The notes: generated by a model not told the origin, from the sequence alone. DNA of 64,000 nucleotides from DSSB01 sp046346845 (GCA_046346845.1 JAXMHH010000001.1:624156-688155); one strand, 5' to 3'. Shown: positions 47,188 to 57,243, counted from the first letter of the stretch. Numbers and translations: made by a program.

Positions 47188-47571
47188 GTGTATCGGAATC
47201 TACTAAAATCGAAGATCCACCGGGTGACCGTCACCGACGCCGACCTGCATTACGAAGGCAGCGTCTCGGTCGACCTCGACCTGCTCGAAGCCGCCGACAT
47301 CCTGCCCCACGAGCACGTCCATATCTGGGACGTGACCAACGGAAATCGCTTCGAAACCTACGCCCTCGCCGCCCCCCGCGGCTCCGCCACCGTCTGCATC
47401 AACGGGGCCGCCGCCCACCTGGCCAAGAAGGGCGATATCGTCATCATAACCACCTTCGCCAGCCTTCCGGAAGACCAGGTGGCCAACCATCAACCCAAGG
47501 TCGTCCTGGTCGACGCCCACAACCAAATCGTCCCCGAAAAATCGCAGGGGCTGAAGCACTTCAAAAAATAG
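47188..47571 (+). CDS. panD: Aspartate 1-decarboxylase
   Basis: This pyruvoyl enzyme makes beta-alanine for pantothenate and coenzyme A. The 127-residue product starts from GTG as MYRNLLKSKIHRVTVTDADL and contains YEGSVSVD, where cleavage between Gly24 and Ser25 generates the pyruvoyl group. The Tyr58-equivalent segment FETYALAA and NGAAAHL are also conserved. It stands apart from other pantothenate genes and converges with the thioredoxin-like gene, 4 bases between stops. Confidence 0.96.
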   Translation: MYRNLLKSKIHRVTVTDADLHYEGSVSVDLDLLEAADILPHEHVHIWDVTNGNRFETYALAAPRGSATVCINGAAAHLAKKGDIVIITTFASLPEDQVANHQPKVVLVDAHNQIVPEKSQGLKHFKK

Positions 47572-47575
47572 GGTC

Positions 47576-48100
47576 CTAGGGCTGCGGCAGATAGCGCTCG
47601 ATCTTCTTCGCGAAGACCTCGTTCTCGTAATTCTGCGGCCCGACGAACTTGTCGACGACCTTTCCCTCGGGGTCGATCAGGTAGGTCTCGGGGATCCGGT
47701 AGACCTGGTATCGGTCGCTGACCGTCTGCTGCTCGTCCAATAGCACGGGAAAGCTCACCGGAACCTGCTTGAGAAAATCGTCGATGGCCGTCCAGCCCTC
47801 CTCGTCCAGACTCACCCCCAAGACCTGGAGTTTCCGGCCGGCGAAGCGTTTCGCCAGGCCCTCTAAAGACGGCATCTCCTGCTGGCAGGGGCCGCACCAG
47901 GTGGCCCAGAAATTCAGCAGGACGACCTGGCCGCGAAAGCCGCTCAGCGCCACGCTCTGGCCCTGCCGGTTGGGCAGACTGAAATCGGGGGCTAAGGCCC
48001 CTAGCTTGGGCCCGCTGACCTGGCCGCGGTGGAAGAGGAAGTAAAGCCCCGCCAGGGAGATCGCAAACAACAGGAATAAAAGGTAAAGGCGCTTGTTCAT
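47576..48100 (-). CDS. TlpA/ResA-like membrane thiol-disulfide oxidoreductase, 174 aa
   Basis: An N-terminal membrane anchor (residues 4-22) is followed by a thioredoxin fold with the active site FWATWCGPC near residue 70 and the cis-Pro in YRIPETYLI. The GxxAPDFSL start and length fit the TlpA/ResA/CcmG group, which reduce disulfides in the periplasm, for example of apocytochrome c. I start it at ATG 48100; the earlier TTG is not supported. It follows the ribosomal operon terminator on the same strand, so it has its own promoter or is read through. Confidence 0.92.
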   Translation of the reverse strand: MNKRLYLLFLLFAISLAGLYFLFHRGQVSGPKLGALAPDFSLPNRQGQSVALSGFRGQVVLLNFWATWCGPCQQEMPSLEGLAKRFAGRKLQVLGVSLDEEGWTAIDDFLKQVPVSFPVLLDEQQTVSDRYQVYRIPETYLIDPEGKVVDKFVGPQNYENEVFAKKIERYLPQP

Positions 48101-48104
48101 ATTC

Positions 48105-48134
48105 CAAAGCAAAACGCCCCGCAGGTGCGGGGCG
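48105..48134 (-). terminator. Rho-independent terminator of the ribosomal operon
   Basis: On the minus strand CGCCCCGC-ACCT-GCGGGGCG is followed by TTTTGCTTT, 23 bases after the rplQ stop. The stem is perfect. It marks the end of the S10-spc-alpha operon. Confidence 0.93.
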
Positions 48135-48157
48135 CCTTGAATCCATCGCGGCAGGCT

Positions 48158-48739
48158 TTATTTTCCCTTTTTCGCCTTGGGCTTCTCCGCCTTTTCGGCC
48201 TTCGCCTTGGCGGGTTTCTTCTCGGCCTTGGCCGGCTTCTCTTCCTTCTTGGGCTCTTTCTTCTCGGCCTTGGCCTTTTCTTTCTTGGGCTTTTCTGCCT
48301 TTTCGGCCTTGGCGGGCTTCTTCTCGGCCTTGACCTCCTCGCCACCCGCAGCCGCTTCGCCCTTGCGCTTCTTGGGCTTGGCCACGAACCCGAGGTACTC
48401 GATGATCGCCATCGGAGCGCCGTCGCCCAGGCGGTTGCCGAGGCGGAGGATGCGGGTATAGCCGCCCTGACGCTCTTTGAAACGGGGGCCGAGCTCGGCG
48501 AAGAGCTTGTGCACCGCCTCGTTGCTGCGGACAAAGGCCGCGGCCTGGCGACGCGCGTGCAGGCTGCCGTTTTTGGCCAGGGTGACCATCTTCTCGGCGA
48601 AGCGACGCAGCTCCTTGGCCTTGGGCAAGGTGGTCGTGATCCGCTCCTCTTGGATCAAGGAGGTGACCATGTTGCGGAACATCGCGATGCGATGCGAGGT
48701 GGTGCGGGAAAAACGCTTTTTACGGACTTGGTGACGCAT
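48158..48739 (-). CDS. rplQ: Ribosomal protein L17 with long charged tail, 193 aa
   Basis: The first 118 residues are standard bL17 (MRHQVRKKRFSRTTSHR start, RLGNRLGDGAPMAIIEYLG). A tail of about 75 residues made almost only of Lys, Ala, Glu and Pro follows, so the protein is over 60 percent longer than usual. The tail is probably disordered and exposed, perhaps contacting rRNA. It is last in the operon, 9 bases after rpoA. Confidence 0.96.
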   Translation of the reverse strand: MRHQVRKKRFSRTTSHRIAMFRNMVTSLIQEERITTTLPKAKELRRFAEKMVTLAKNGSLHARRQAAAFVRSNEAVHKLFAELGPRFKERQGGYTRILRLGNRLGDGAPMAIIEYLGFVAKPKKRKGEAAAGGEEVKAEKKPAKAEKAEKPKKEKAKAEKKEPKKEEKPAKAEKKPAKAKAEKAEKPKAKKGK

Positions 48740-48748
48740 AATTACCTA

Positions 48749-49777
<1,029 letters not shown>

Positions 49778-49803
49778 GTCGATCTATCCTCCAATGTTAA
49801 AGC

Positions 49804-50430
49804 TTATTTCGAATACAATTCGACGATGAGCTGCTCGCTGATCGGCAGGGTCAACTCGGCCCGCACCGGCGCCGACTTGACGGTGGCCTTCATCCCGGCC
49901 TTGTCGAGCTCGAGCCACGAGGGCACGCCGCGCCGGTCGACGGCCTCGAGGGCCTTGACGATGCGGTCGATCTTGCGGCTCTTCTCGCGCAACTCGATGA
50001 CGTCACCCGCCCGCACGATATACGAGGGGGTGTTGACCGTGACGCCCTTCACCGTGAAATGCCCGTGCAGGACCAACTGGCGCGCCTCGTTGCGGCTGTT
50101 GGCGAAGCCCGCACGGTACACGAGGGTGTCGAGGCGGGATTCGAGCCGGTTGAGCAGGTTTTCGCCGGTGACGCCCTTGCGGCGCTCGGCCTCGCCGAAG
50201 GTGAGCCGGAACTGCTTCTCGAGCAGCCCGTAGATGCGCTTCACCTTCTGCTTCTCGCGCAGCTGGGTGCCGTATTCGGAGAACTTGGTGCGGGCCTGGC
50301 CGTGCTGGCCTGGCGCGTAGGCGCGGCGCTCGATGGCGCACTTGTCGGTGTAACAACGGTCGCCCTTCAAGAAGAGCTTGAGCCCTTCGCGGCGACAGAG
50401 ACGACATACGGAATCTTTGTATCTTGCCAT
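49804..50430 (-). CDS. rpsD: Ribosomal protein S4 (zinc-binding form)
   Basis: Standard 208-residue uS4 that starts 30S assembly. The N-terminus carries Cys9, Cys12, Cys26 and Cys31 (CRLC and CYTDKC), the zinc-binding C+ form. YAPGQHG and the S4 RNA-binding domain (LESRLDTLVYRAGFA) are clear. It lies 12 bases after rpsK. Confidence 0.98.
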   Translation of the reverse strand: MARYKDSVCRLCRREGLKLFLKGDRCYTDKCAIERRAYAPGQHGQARTKFSEYGTQLREKQKVKRIYGLLEKQFRLTFGEAERRKGVTGENLLNRLESRLDTLVYRAGFANSRNEARQLVLHGHFTVKGVTVNTPSYIVRAGDVIELREKSRKIDRIVKALEAVDRRGVPSWLELDKAGMKATVKSAPVRAELTLPISEQLIVELYSK

Positions 50431-50442
50431 GGTATCCTCGGA

Positions 50443-50883
50443 TTAAACCCTTCGCTTCTTGGGGGGACGGCAGCCGTTATGCGGAATCGGCGTCACGTCG
50501 CGGATGTAGGTGACCCGCACCCCGGTGTTGGCGATGGCGCGAAGCGCCGATTCGCGGCCCGACCCCGGCCCCTTCACCAGCACGGTCACGCTGCGCAGGC
50601 CGTGCTCCATCGCCTTGCGGACGGCGTCTTCGGCGGCGATCTGCGCGGCGAAGGGAGTGCTCTTGCGCGAACCCTTGAAACCTTTGGCACCCGAGGTGCT
50701 CCAGGCGATGACATTGCCGGAGACGTCGGTGACGGTCACGATGGTGTTGTTGAAGGTGGCGTTGATGTGGACCACGCCGACGCCGATGTTCTTTCGGACC
50801 TTCTTTTTCTTCTTGATCTTCTTGCCGGGTTTCCCCGCCGCGGCTTCCGCGGGCGCCGGGGCCGCTGCTTGCTTTTCCGCCAT
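50443..50883 (-). CDS. rpsK: Ribosomal protein S11 with N-terminal extension, 146 aa
   Basis: The uS11 core starts at about residue 30 (KNIGVGVVHINATFNNTIV) and ends with RDVTPIPHNGCRPPKKRRV. The first 30 residues are an Ala/Pro then Lys-rich extension not usual in the family. The protein shapes the mRNA exit platform of the 30S subunit. Confidence 0.97.
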   Translation of the reverse strand: MAEKQAAAPAPAEAAAGKPGKKIKKKKKVRKNIGVGVVHINATFNNTIVTVTDVSGNVIAWSTSGAKGFKGSRKSTPFAAQIAAEDAVRKAMEHGLRSVTVLVKGPGSGRESALRAIANTGVRVTYIRDVTPIPHNGCRPPKKRRV

Positions 50884-50907
50884 GTTTCAAATCCTTATGA
50901 AGAGAAA

Positions 50908-51291
50908 TTAACCTTTCGAAGGAGCCTGCTTCTTGCCCGCCACCGTCTTGCGCGGCCCCTTGCGGGTGCGGGCGTTGGTCTTGGTGCGTTGGCCTCGCGC
51001 CGGCAGGCCCTTGCGGTGCCGCATGCCGCGGTAGGTGCCCTGGTCGACCAGGCGCTTGATGTTCATCGAGATCTCGCGGCGCAGGTCGCCCTCGACCTTG
51101 AAGTTGGAATCGATGTAGGCGCGGATCTGGGCCACCTCGGCGTCGCTGAGCTTTTCGGCCCGGAGATCCGGCGAGATATTGGTGGCCTTCAGAATTTCTT
51201 TGGCCCGGGTCTTGCCGATGCCGAAGACGTACTGCAGGGCGATTTCGATGCGCTTTTTACTGGGGAGGTCGACTCCCGCGAGACGTGCCAT
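50908..51291 (-). CDS. rpsM: Ribosomal protein S13
   Basis: Standard uS13 of 127 residues: MARLAGVDLPSKKRIEIAL start, YVFGIGKTRAKEIL, and the GLPARGQRTKTNARTRKG tail that reaches the P-site tRNAs. Confidence 0.98.
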   Translation of the reverse strand: MARLAGVDLPSKKRIEIALQYVFGIGKTRAKEILKATNISPDLRAEKLSDAEVAQIRAYIDSNFKVEGDLRREISMNIKRLVDQGTYRGMRHRKGLPARGQRTKTNARTRKGPRKTVAGKKQAPSKG

Positions 51292-51315
51292 AACTCGAAT
51301 TCCTAACCTTTACGC

Positions 51316-51429
51316 TTATCCTTGTTTCTGCTTGTGCCGGGGGTTCTCGCAAATCACGCGAACGATGCCCTGGCGGCGGATGATCTTGCACTTGGGACAA
51401 ATCTTTTTCACGGAGGAACGGACTTTCAT
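51316..51429 (-). CDS. rpmJ: Ribosomal protein L36
   Basis: The 37-residue product begins MKVRSSVKKICPKCK and continues with VICENPRHKQKQG. It carries the CxxC...C...H zinc set of the C+ form of bL36 (Cys11, Cys14, Cys27, His32). It lies between infA (23-base gap) and rpsM (24-base gap), its usual place. Confidence 0.96.
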   Translation of the reverse strand: MKVRSSVKKICPKCKIIRRQGIVRVICENPRHKQKQG

Positions 51430-51452
51430 AATTTACTCTGCAATCATTGCGC

Positions 51453-51671
51453 CTACTTAGCGCGATAAGTGATGCGGCCGCGGCTCAGGTCGTAGGGAGA
51501 GAGTTCAAGCTTAACTTTATCGCCGGGCAGGATCTTAATAAAATGCATCCGCATTTTTCCAGAGATATGTGCCAGAACTTTATGACCGTTCTCTAGCTCG
51601 ACCCTAAACATGGCGTTGGGCAGCGGCTCTAGGACCGTTCCCTCGACCTCAATGGATTCTTCTTTTGGCAT
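51453..51671 (-). CDS. infA: Translation initiation factor IF-1
   Basis: A single OB-fold protein of 72 residues that blocks the ribosomal A site during initiation. It starts MPKEESIEVEGTVLE and has LAHISGKMRMHFIKILPGDKV (in parts) and the SRGRITYR end. Confidence 0.98.
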   Translation of the reverse strand: MPKEESIEVEGTVLEPLPNAMFRVELENGHKVLAHISGKMRMHFIKILPGDKVKLELSPYDLSRGRITYRAK

Positions 51672-51728
51672 ATCAAGCGGTTACGCGCCTTTTTTCCACC
51701 TCGAAAAAAGGTCTCGCCCTATACACAT

Positions 51729-52481
51729 TTATTTTAATCGCGTCAAGATTTCCGGACCCTTTTCCGTAATGGCGATGGTATCTTCGAAATGGGCGGAAAA
51801 ACTGCCATCTTTCGTCACCACCGTCCATCCATCCGACAATATGTACGTTTCGGCCCCGCCCAGGTTGACCATGGGCTCAATGGCCAGGACCATGCCCTCT
51901 TTCAGCCGCATCCCGGTTCCCGGGGTCCCGTAATTGGGGACCTGGGGGTCCTCATGGAGGGCCCGGCCAATCCCGTGGCCCACGTACTCCTTGACCACGC
52001 TAAACCCCTGTCCCTCGGCATGGGCCTGGATGGCAGCCCCAATGTCAAAGAGACGCTTATGAGGGTGCATCTGCTCGATGCCCCGGTCCAGCGACTCCCG
52101 GGTAACGTCCAATAGCTTCTGGACCTCGGGGTTAATCCCCCCACAGGCCAGGGTCCGGGCGCTGTCCCCGTAAAAGCCCTCGTAGATGGCCCCGCAGTCG
52201 ATACCGAGGATATCCCCCTCTTTCAGGATCCGCTTCTTGGAGGGGATCCCATGGACCACCTCCTCGTTGATCGACAGACAGAGGGTATGGCGAAAGCCCA
52301 AGTAACCCTTGAAGGCCGGCTTCAAACCCTGCGAAACTATGAACTCTTCCGCGATCTTGTCTAAATCCAGGGTGCTGACCCCCGGTTTCAAATGCTCTGC
52401 CGTCCGCAGGATGCACTCCGCCACCACTTGGCTCGCGCGCCGGATCTTTTCGACTTCGTCCTTGGACTTCAGCGTAATCAC
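51729..52481 (-). CDS. map: Methionine aminopeptidase, type I
   Basis: It removes the initiator Met from new proteins. I chose GTG 52481 (product starts VITLKSKDEVEKIRRASQ, read as Met), giving 250 residues, the family's normal length; the frame is open upstream but runs into adk. Metal-site motifs: DCGAIYEGFYGDSART, YVGHGIGRALHEDP and LAIEPMVN. It lies 35 bases after adk. Confidence 0.96.
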   Translation of the reverse strand: MITLKSKDEVEKIRRASQVVAECILRTAEHLKPGVSTLDLDKIAEEFIVSQGLKPAFKGYLGFRHTLCLSINEEVVHGIPSKKRILKEGDILGIDCGAIYEGFYGDSARTLACGGINPEVQKLLDVTRESLDRGIEQMHPHKRLFDIGAAIQAHAEGQGFSVVKEYVGHGIGRALHEDPQVPNYGTPGTGMRLKEGMVLAIEPMVNLGGAETYILSDGWTVVTKDGSFSAHFEDTIAITEKGPEILTRLK

Positions 52482-52516
52482 TTTGTTTACCTGCGCGCCG
52501 ATTGTACCCAAGGACC

Positions 52517-53173
52517 CTAGCGCTTTCCAAGTCCCTCCAAGATGCCCACCAGGCGCCCAAACACCTCTTCGGTGGTCCCAATCCCCGCGCTCTCCCGCAG
52601 CAGACCGGCCCTTTGATAATAATCGACCAGGGGGGACGTCTGCTCTTCGTAGACCTTCAGGCGCTTGCGGATGGTGGCCTCCTGGTCGTCCTCCCTTTGG
52701 ATGAGCTCCCCCCCGCAACGGTCACAGACCCCCTCCCGCTTCGGCGGGGAGAAATGCAGGTGGTACCCCGTCCCGCACTTAGAACAGGTCCGGCGACCGG
52801 TCAGGCGCTCGACCAGCTCGGCCTCGGGCACCGCCAGGTTCACCACCGCCCCCAGGCTGCGGTTTAATTCCTTTAACAAGGCCCCCAGCGCCTCCGCCTG
52901 GGCCACGGTGCGGGGAAAACCGTCGAGGATAAAGCCCTCGCGGGTGTCGGGCTGGGCCAGTCGCTCCCGGATCAGGCCGATCACCACCTCGTCGGGGACC
53001 AGCTTGCCGGCGTTCATATAGGATTCCGCCTGCAGACCCAGCGGGGTCTTCGCCTGCTTCGCGGCGCGCAGCATGTCCCCCGTTGAAATTTGAGGGATTT
53101 TCCACTTCTCCTGGAGCAGTTTGGATTGGGTGCCCTTGCCGGCTCCCGGAGCGCCAAGGAGAATCAAGTTCAT
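52517..53173 (-). CDS. adk: Adenylate kinase (zinc-containing)
   Basis: It interconverts AMP and ATP with ADP. The P-loop GAPGAGKGTQ is at residues 7-16; DGFPRTVAQA is the AMP-site region. The lid carries CSKC and CDRC, a four-Cys zinc site. Length 218 is normal for the long form. Its start overlaps the secY stop by 4 bases. Confidence 0.97.
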   Translation of the reverse strand: MNLILLGAPGAGKGTQSKLLQEKWKIPQISTGDMLRAAKQAKTPLGLQAESYMNAGKLVPDEVVIGLIRERLAQPDTREGFILDGFPRTVAQAEALGALLKELNRSLGAVVNLAVPEAELVERLTGRRTCSKCGTGYHLHFSPPKREGVCDRCGGELIQREDDQEATIRKRLKVYEEQTSPLVDYYQRAGLLRESAGIGTTEEVFGRLVGILEGLGKR

Positions 53174-54477
53174 CGCGTGGCCCTTCTACCCTTGAACTTG
53201 CCCGCCTTCGAGCCGAGGAAGCCCTCGTAATTGCGGGTCAATAGATAAGACTCCATCTGGGCGACCGTATCCATGGCCACGCCCACCACGATCAAAAGCG
53301 AGGTTCCGCCGAAGGTCACCGCCAGGGATTGGGGGATGCCGAAACGCGTGATGAGGATCTCGGGCAGGACGCAGATTGCGGAAACGTAGATCGCGCCGCC
53401 CAGCGTGATGCGGGAGAGCACGCGGTCGATGTAATCGGCCGTGGATTTCCCGGGCCGAATGCCGGGGATGAAGCCGCCGAACTTCTTGATGTTGTCGGCC
53501 ACGTCCACGGGGTTGAAGGTCACCGCGGTATAAAAATAGCAGAAGAAGATGATCAGCGAGACGTAGAGCGCCGTGTGCAGCCAGCCCGAGGAGAGGCTCC
53601 CCGCCAGGGCCTGCAGCTTGGGGTTCTTCACGAAGGTGGCGATGGTCGCCGGGAACAGGATTAGCGAAGACGCGAAGATCGGCGGGATGACGCCCGAGGT
53701 GTTGATCTTGAGCGGCAGGTGGCTCGATTGCCCGCTGTACATCTTGCGGCCCACCACGCGCTTCGCGTAGTTGATCGGGATGCGCCGCTGGCCGCGCTCG
53801 CAGAAGATGATCAGCCCGATGACGACGACGATGAAAGCCAGGAGCAGGAGAAAGCCGAGCAGGCTGCCGAACTGCTCCTTGACGTTCCAGGCGTCGCGCA
53901 TGGCGCCCGGGATGCGGGTGACGATGCCCCCGAAGATGATCAGCGAAATGCCGTTGCCGATGCCACGCTCGGTGATCTGTTCGCCCAGCCACATGATGAA
54001 GGCGGTGCCGGAGGCCAGCGTGACGACGGTCAGGAAATAAAAGGACAGGCCGCCGGCTCCGGGAAGCAGGACGCCCTGCTGCTCCAGGCCGTAGCTGATG
54101 CCGAGGCCCTGGATGACGGCAAGCAGGATGGTGCCGTAGCGGGTCCATTGGGTGATCTTCTTGCGGCCCGCCTCCCCTTCCTTTTGGAGCTTTTCCAGCG
54201 GGGGGATGACCACCGCCAAGAGCTGCAGGATGATCGAGGCGCTGATGTAGGGCATGATCCCGAGCGCGAAGACGGAGAAGTTCTCGAGCGCGCCGCCGGA
54301 GAAGAGATTGAAAATGCCGAAGACGGTGCCCCGGTTGACCAGCTTTTGGATGGCCTCGGGATTGACCCCGGGAGTGGGTACGTAGACCCCGATGCGGTAA
54401 ACTCCCAGCATCAGGATGGTGAAAAGGATGCGTTTGCGCAGTTCGGGCAGTTTGGTGATGTTTCCGATGCTGGACAT
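53170..54477 (-). CDS. secY: Protein translocase subunit SecY
   Basis: The 435-residue channel protein has ten membrane segments. It starts MSSIGNITKLPELRKRILF with GVYRIGVYVPTPGV, then a plug-region segment FNLFSGGALENFSVFALGIMPYI (in parts), and ITERGIGNGISLIIFGGIV (in parts). Forms the Sec channel with SecE and SecG, which are outside the window. Confidence 0.98.
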   Translation of the reverse strand: MSSIGNITKLPELRKRILFTILMLGVYRIGVYVPTPGVNPEAIQKLVNRGTVFGIFNLFSGGALENFSVFALGIMPYISASIILQLLAVVIPPLEKLQKEGEAGRKKITQWTRYGTILLAVIQGLGISYGLEQQGVLLPGAGGLSFYFLTVVTLASGTAFIMWLGEQITERGIGNGISLIIFGGIVTRIPGAMRDAWNVKEQFGSLLGFLLLLAFIVVVIGLIIFCERGQRRIPINYAKRVVGRKMYSGQSSHLPLKINTSGVIPPIFASSLILFPATIATFVKNPKLQALAGSLSSGWLHTALYVSLIIFFCYFYTAVTFNPVDVADNIKKFGGFIPGIRPGKSTADYIDRVLSRITLGGAIYVSAICVLPEILITRFGIPQSLAVTFGGTSLLIVVGVAMDTVAQMESYLLTRNYEGFLGSKAGKFKGRRATR

Positions 54478-54485
54478 TGGGATGT

Positions 54486-54968
54486 CTATTTCCCGGCTTC
54501 GGGTTGTGAGGTGGCGGCTTCCAGGGTCTTGGCCGAACCGCCGGCTTTTTGGATCTTGTCGAGCGCGGTGGCGGAGAACTTCGCAGCCACCACCGTGAGG
54601 GCGACCTTCAACTCACCGTCACCCAACACCTTGAGGCCGTCGCCGACCTTGCGGATCACGCCATTGGCCTTGAGGTAGGCGGCGTCGACCACGGTGCCCG
54701 CGGGAATGCTCGCCAAGTCGGCCAAGTTCACCACGGTGTACTCCTTGCGGAACGGGTTGTTGAAACCGCGCTTCGGAATACGCCGGAACAGGCGCGTCTG
54801 ACCGCCCTCGAAAGTGGGACCCTTATGGTATCCCCCCGCCCTCGCGCGCTGCCCCTTGTGGCCCTTGGTGGAAGTGCCGCCGTGGCCCGAGGCATCGCCG
54901 CGGCCGAGGCGTTTCTTGTTTTTGACGGCGCCGCGCGGCGCCTGCATTTCGCTTAAAAATTTTCCCAT
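54486..54968 (-). CDS. rplO: Ribosomal protein L15
   Basis: Standard uL15: GAVKNKKRLGRGDASGHGGTS (in parts) start with the Gly-rich segment, then GQTRLFRRIPKRGFNN. The end is slightly Ala-rich. It is 160 residues long, a little above the usual 145-150. Confidence 0.97.
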   Translation of the reverse strand: MGKFLSEMQAPRGAVKNKKRLGRGDASGHGGTSTKGHKGQRARAGGYHKGPTFEGGQTRLFRRIPKRGFNNPFRKEYTVVNLADLASIPAGTVVDAAYLKANGVIRKVGDGLKVLGDGELKVALTVVAAKFSATALDKIQKAGGSAKTLEAATSQPEAGK

Positions 54969-54971
54969 AAC

Positions 54972-55382
54972 CTATCCTTTGGATTTTTTCGGGGAAGCCT
55001 TCTTCGCCTTGGCGGCCGGTGCGGCCTTGGCCGACTTGGCCTTGGCGGCGGGTTTCTTCTCCTGGCCCTCGCCGGACGCCGCTTTGGCGGCCTTGGCGGC
55101 CTTTCGGGCCTGGGTCTTGGATACCTTCCGCTGCGAGGCATCGGGCTTGGGCCCAAGCTTGTAGGTGACCGGCGCTTCGGGCTTTTTCAGGGTGCCGGAT
55201 TCGGAAGGCTCGAACTTCACCAGGTCAAAGACCTTGCGGATCATGCCGCGGATCGCCGGCGTGTCTTGCAGCACGCGCTGTTGGTGTCGACGGCGCAGGC
55301 CGAGGCCGCGCAGGGTGTCTTTTTGCCGCTGGTCGCGGGCGATGGCGCCGTGGAGGAGCTCTACTTTCAGGAATTTCGCCAT
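54972..55382 (-). CDS. rpmD: Ribosomal protein L30 with Lys/Ala tail, 136 aa
   Basis: The first 60 residues are uL30 (KVELLHGAIARDQRQKDTLRGLGLRR in parts, ending GMIRKVFDLV). A tail of about 75 residues follows, mainly Lys, Ala and Pro, doubling the size of the protein. The position between rpsE and rplO is the usual one, which supports the identification. Confidence 0.93.
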   Translation of the reverse strand: MAKFLKVELLHGAIARDQRQKDTLRGLGLRRRHQQRVLQDTPAIRGMIRKVFDLVKFEPSESGTLKKPEAPVTYKLGPKPDASQRKVSKTQARKAAKAAKAASGEGQEKKPAAKAKSAKAAPAAKAKKASPKKSKG

Positions 55383-55413
55383 AATAATCTCTCGGATCTA
55401 GATCTCGCTGGGT

Positions 55414-55899
55414 TTAGCTCGCCCGGCGGGTCGCTTGGACCTGCTCGACCGAACGCAATTGGGTCAAACCGTTGATGGTGGCCTTGACGACGTTATGCGG
55501 GTTGTTGGTGCCGATGCACTTGGTGAGAATGTTGTGGATCCCCGCCGACTCGACCACCGCGCGCACCGCTCCGCCGGCGATGACGCCGGTACCGTCGCTG
55601 GCCGGCTTGAGCAGCACGTGGGCCGCGCCGTAGTTGCCGACGATGTCGTGCGGGATGGTGCCCTTGACGACCGGTACCGAAACCATGCTCTTGCGGGCCT
55701 GGTCGGTCGCCTTGCGGATCGCCTCGGGGACCTCGTTGGCCTTGCCCAGGCCTACGCCCACCTTGCTTTTCCCGTCGCCCACCACCACGAGGGCGCTGAA
55801 GCTGAAGCGCCGTCCGCCCTTCACGACCTTGGCCACCCGGTTGATGCTGACCAGGCGTTCGGTGAGTTCGCTGTCGTTGGATTCGAGTCTTCTTGCCAT
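55414..55899 (-). CDS. rpsE: Ribosomal protein S5
   Basis: Standard uS5 of 161 residues: RLVSINRVAKVVKGGRRFSF at the N-terminus, GVGLGKANEVPEAIRKA, and GVIAGGAVRAVVESAGI in the second domain. Contributes to mRNA helicase activity and decoding accuracy. Confidence 0.98.
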   Translation of the reverse strand: MARRLESNDSELTERLVSINRVAKVVKGGRRFSFSALVVVGDGKSKVGVGLGKANEVPEAIRKATDQARKSMVSVPVVKGTIPHDIVGNYGAAHVLLKPASDGTGVIAGGAVRAVVESAGIHNILTKCIGTNNPHNVVKATINGLTQLRSVEQVQATRRAS

Positions 55900-55925
55900 A
55901 AATTTCCCTTTGGGGCTTGGCCCCG

Positions 55926-56279
55926 TTAAAACTGTAGTCCCGCCTCGCGAGCCGCGTCGGCGAAGGCCTTCACGCAGCCGTGATAGATGTATCCGTTCCG
56001 GTCGAAGACGACCTTTTCGACCTTGGCGGACTTCGCCTTCTCCGCCAAGCGCTTGCCCAACTCGACGGCGCTCGCCTTGTTGCGGCGCCCCTCGGGTTGG
56101 CCCTTTTCGTTGGTCGAGGCGGAGAGCAAGGTGCGGCCCGTCGAATCATCGATAACCTGGGCATAGATGTGCTTCAGGCTGCGGTAGATCGTCAGGCGGG
56201 GACGCTCCTGCGTGCCGGTGATCTTCTTGCGGATGCGTAGTTTACGCCGGATGCGGCCGGCGACTTTATGCGCGCTCAT
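55926..56279 (-). CDS. rplR: Ribosomal protein L18
   Basis: Standard uL18 of 117 residues that binds 5S rRNA. RIRKKITGTQERPRLTIYRS and VVFDRNGYIYHGCVKAFADAAREAGL (in parts) are diagnostic. No gap to rplF. Confidence 0.98.
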   Translation of the reverse strand: MSAHKVAGRIRRKLRIRKKITGTQERPRLTIYRSLKHIYAQVIDDSTGRTLLSASTNEKGQPEGRRNKASAVELGKRLAEKAKSAKVEKVVFDRNGYIYHGCVKAFADAAREAGLQF

Positions 56280-56825
56280 TTACTTTCCTCCCGCGGCGGT
56301 CTTGCCAGCCTTGCGGCGGACGGTTTCGTCGGAATATCGGATCCCCTTCCCCTTGTAGGGCTCGGGCGGACGCAGCTCGCGGAGATTCGCGGCCACTTGG
56401 CCGACCAGCTCCCGGTCTTGGCCCTTCACCACCAGGTGGGTCTGCTTGTCGACCGTGATCTTGATCCCGGTCGGGATGGGAAAGATCACCGGATGGGAAA
56501 AGCCCAGGGTGAGGTTCAACTCGTTGCCCTTGACCTCGGCGCGGTAACCAACGCCTTGGATGTCGAGCTCGCGGCTGAACCCCTCGGTCACCCCGTGCAC
56601 CATGTTGGCAACCAGGGCCCGGGTCAGCCCGTGGAGAGAACGCGTGATGGGCTGATCGTCCCCGCGCTGCACCTCGAGCGACTTGTCCTTTTGCACCACC
56701 TTGATGGCGGGATGGATTTTGCGGCTCAGCTTGCCGAGCGGGCCCTCGACTTCGACGCCTTGCTCGGAGAGCTTCACCTTCACTTTATCCGGGATCGGAA
56801 TGATTTTTCGTCCAGTTCTCGACAT
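56280..56825 (-). CDS. rplF: Ribosomal protein L6
   Basis: Standard uL6 of 181 residues: MSRTGRKIIPIPDKVKV start, GVTEGFSRELDIQGVGYRA, and RPPEPYKGKGIRY near the end. Confidence 0.98.
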   Translation of the reverse strand: MSRTGRKIIPIPDKVKVKLSEQGVEVEGPLGKLSRKIHPAIKVVQKDKSLEVQRGDDQPITRSLHGLTRALVANMVHGVTEGFSRELDIQGVGYRAEVKGNELNLTLGFSHPVIFPIPTGIKITVDKQTHLVVKGQDRELVGQVAANLRELRPPEPYKGKGIRYSDETVRRKAGKTAAGGK

Positions 56826-56831
56826 AATTTT

Positions 56832-57224
56832 TTACCAAATGCTTAGAAGTAGTTCTCCGCCAACCTTGTTCTCTCGGGCTTGCTTGTCCGTCATCAGTCC
56901 CTTGGGAGTGGAAAGGATGGCGACTCCGAGGCCGTTCAAGACCGGCTGGATTTTCTCGTAACCGACGTAGACGCGGCGCCCCGGCTTGCTGAGCCGGCGC
57001 AGTCCCATGATGACGGACTGGTTCTTGCCGCGGTACTTGAGGTTCACGAGGATCTTCCCCTGGTTCTTGTAGTCGACCACGTGAAAGTCTTTGATGAACC
57101 CCTCATCCTTGAGGAGTTGCGCCACAGCGATCTTCAGCTTGGAGGCGGGAATTTCCACGACCTCGTGACGGGCTTGGACCGCGTTGCGGATTCGAGTGAG
57201 CATGTCTGCGATGGGATCTGTCAT
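56832..57224 (-). CDS. rpsH: Ribosomal protein S8
   Basis: Standard uS8 of 130 residues: MTDPIADMLTRIRNAVQA start and ILSTPKGLMTDKQAREN near the end. It binds the central domain of 16S rRNA and in many bacteria represses the spc operon at the mRNA level. Confidence 0.98.
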   Translation of the reverse strand: MTDPIADMLTRIRNAVQARHEVVEIPASKLKIAVAQLLKDEGFIKDFHVVDYKNQGKILVNLKYRGKNQSVIMGLRRLSKPGRRVYVGYEKIQPVLNGLGVAILSTPKGLMTDKQARENKVGGELLLSIW

Positions 57225-57243
57225 CGTCCTGTCTCCAAATTTC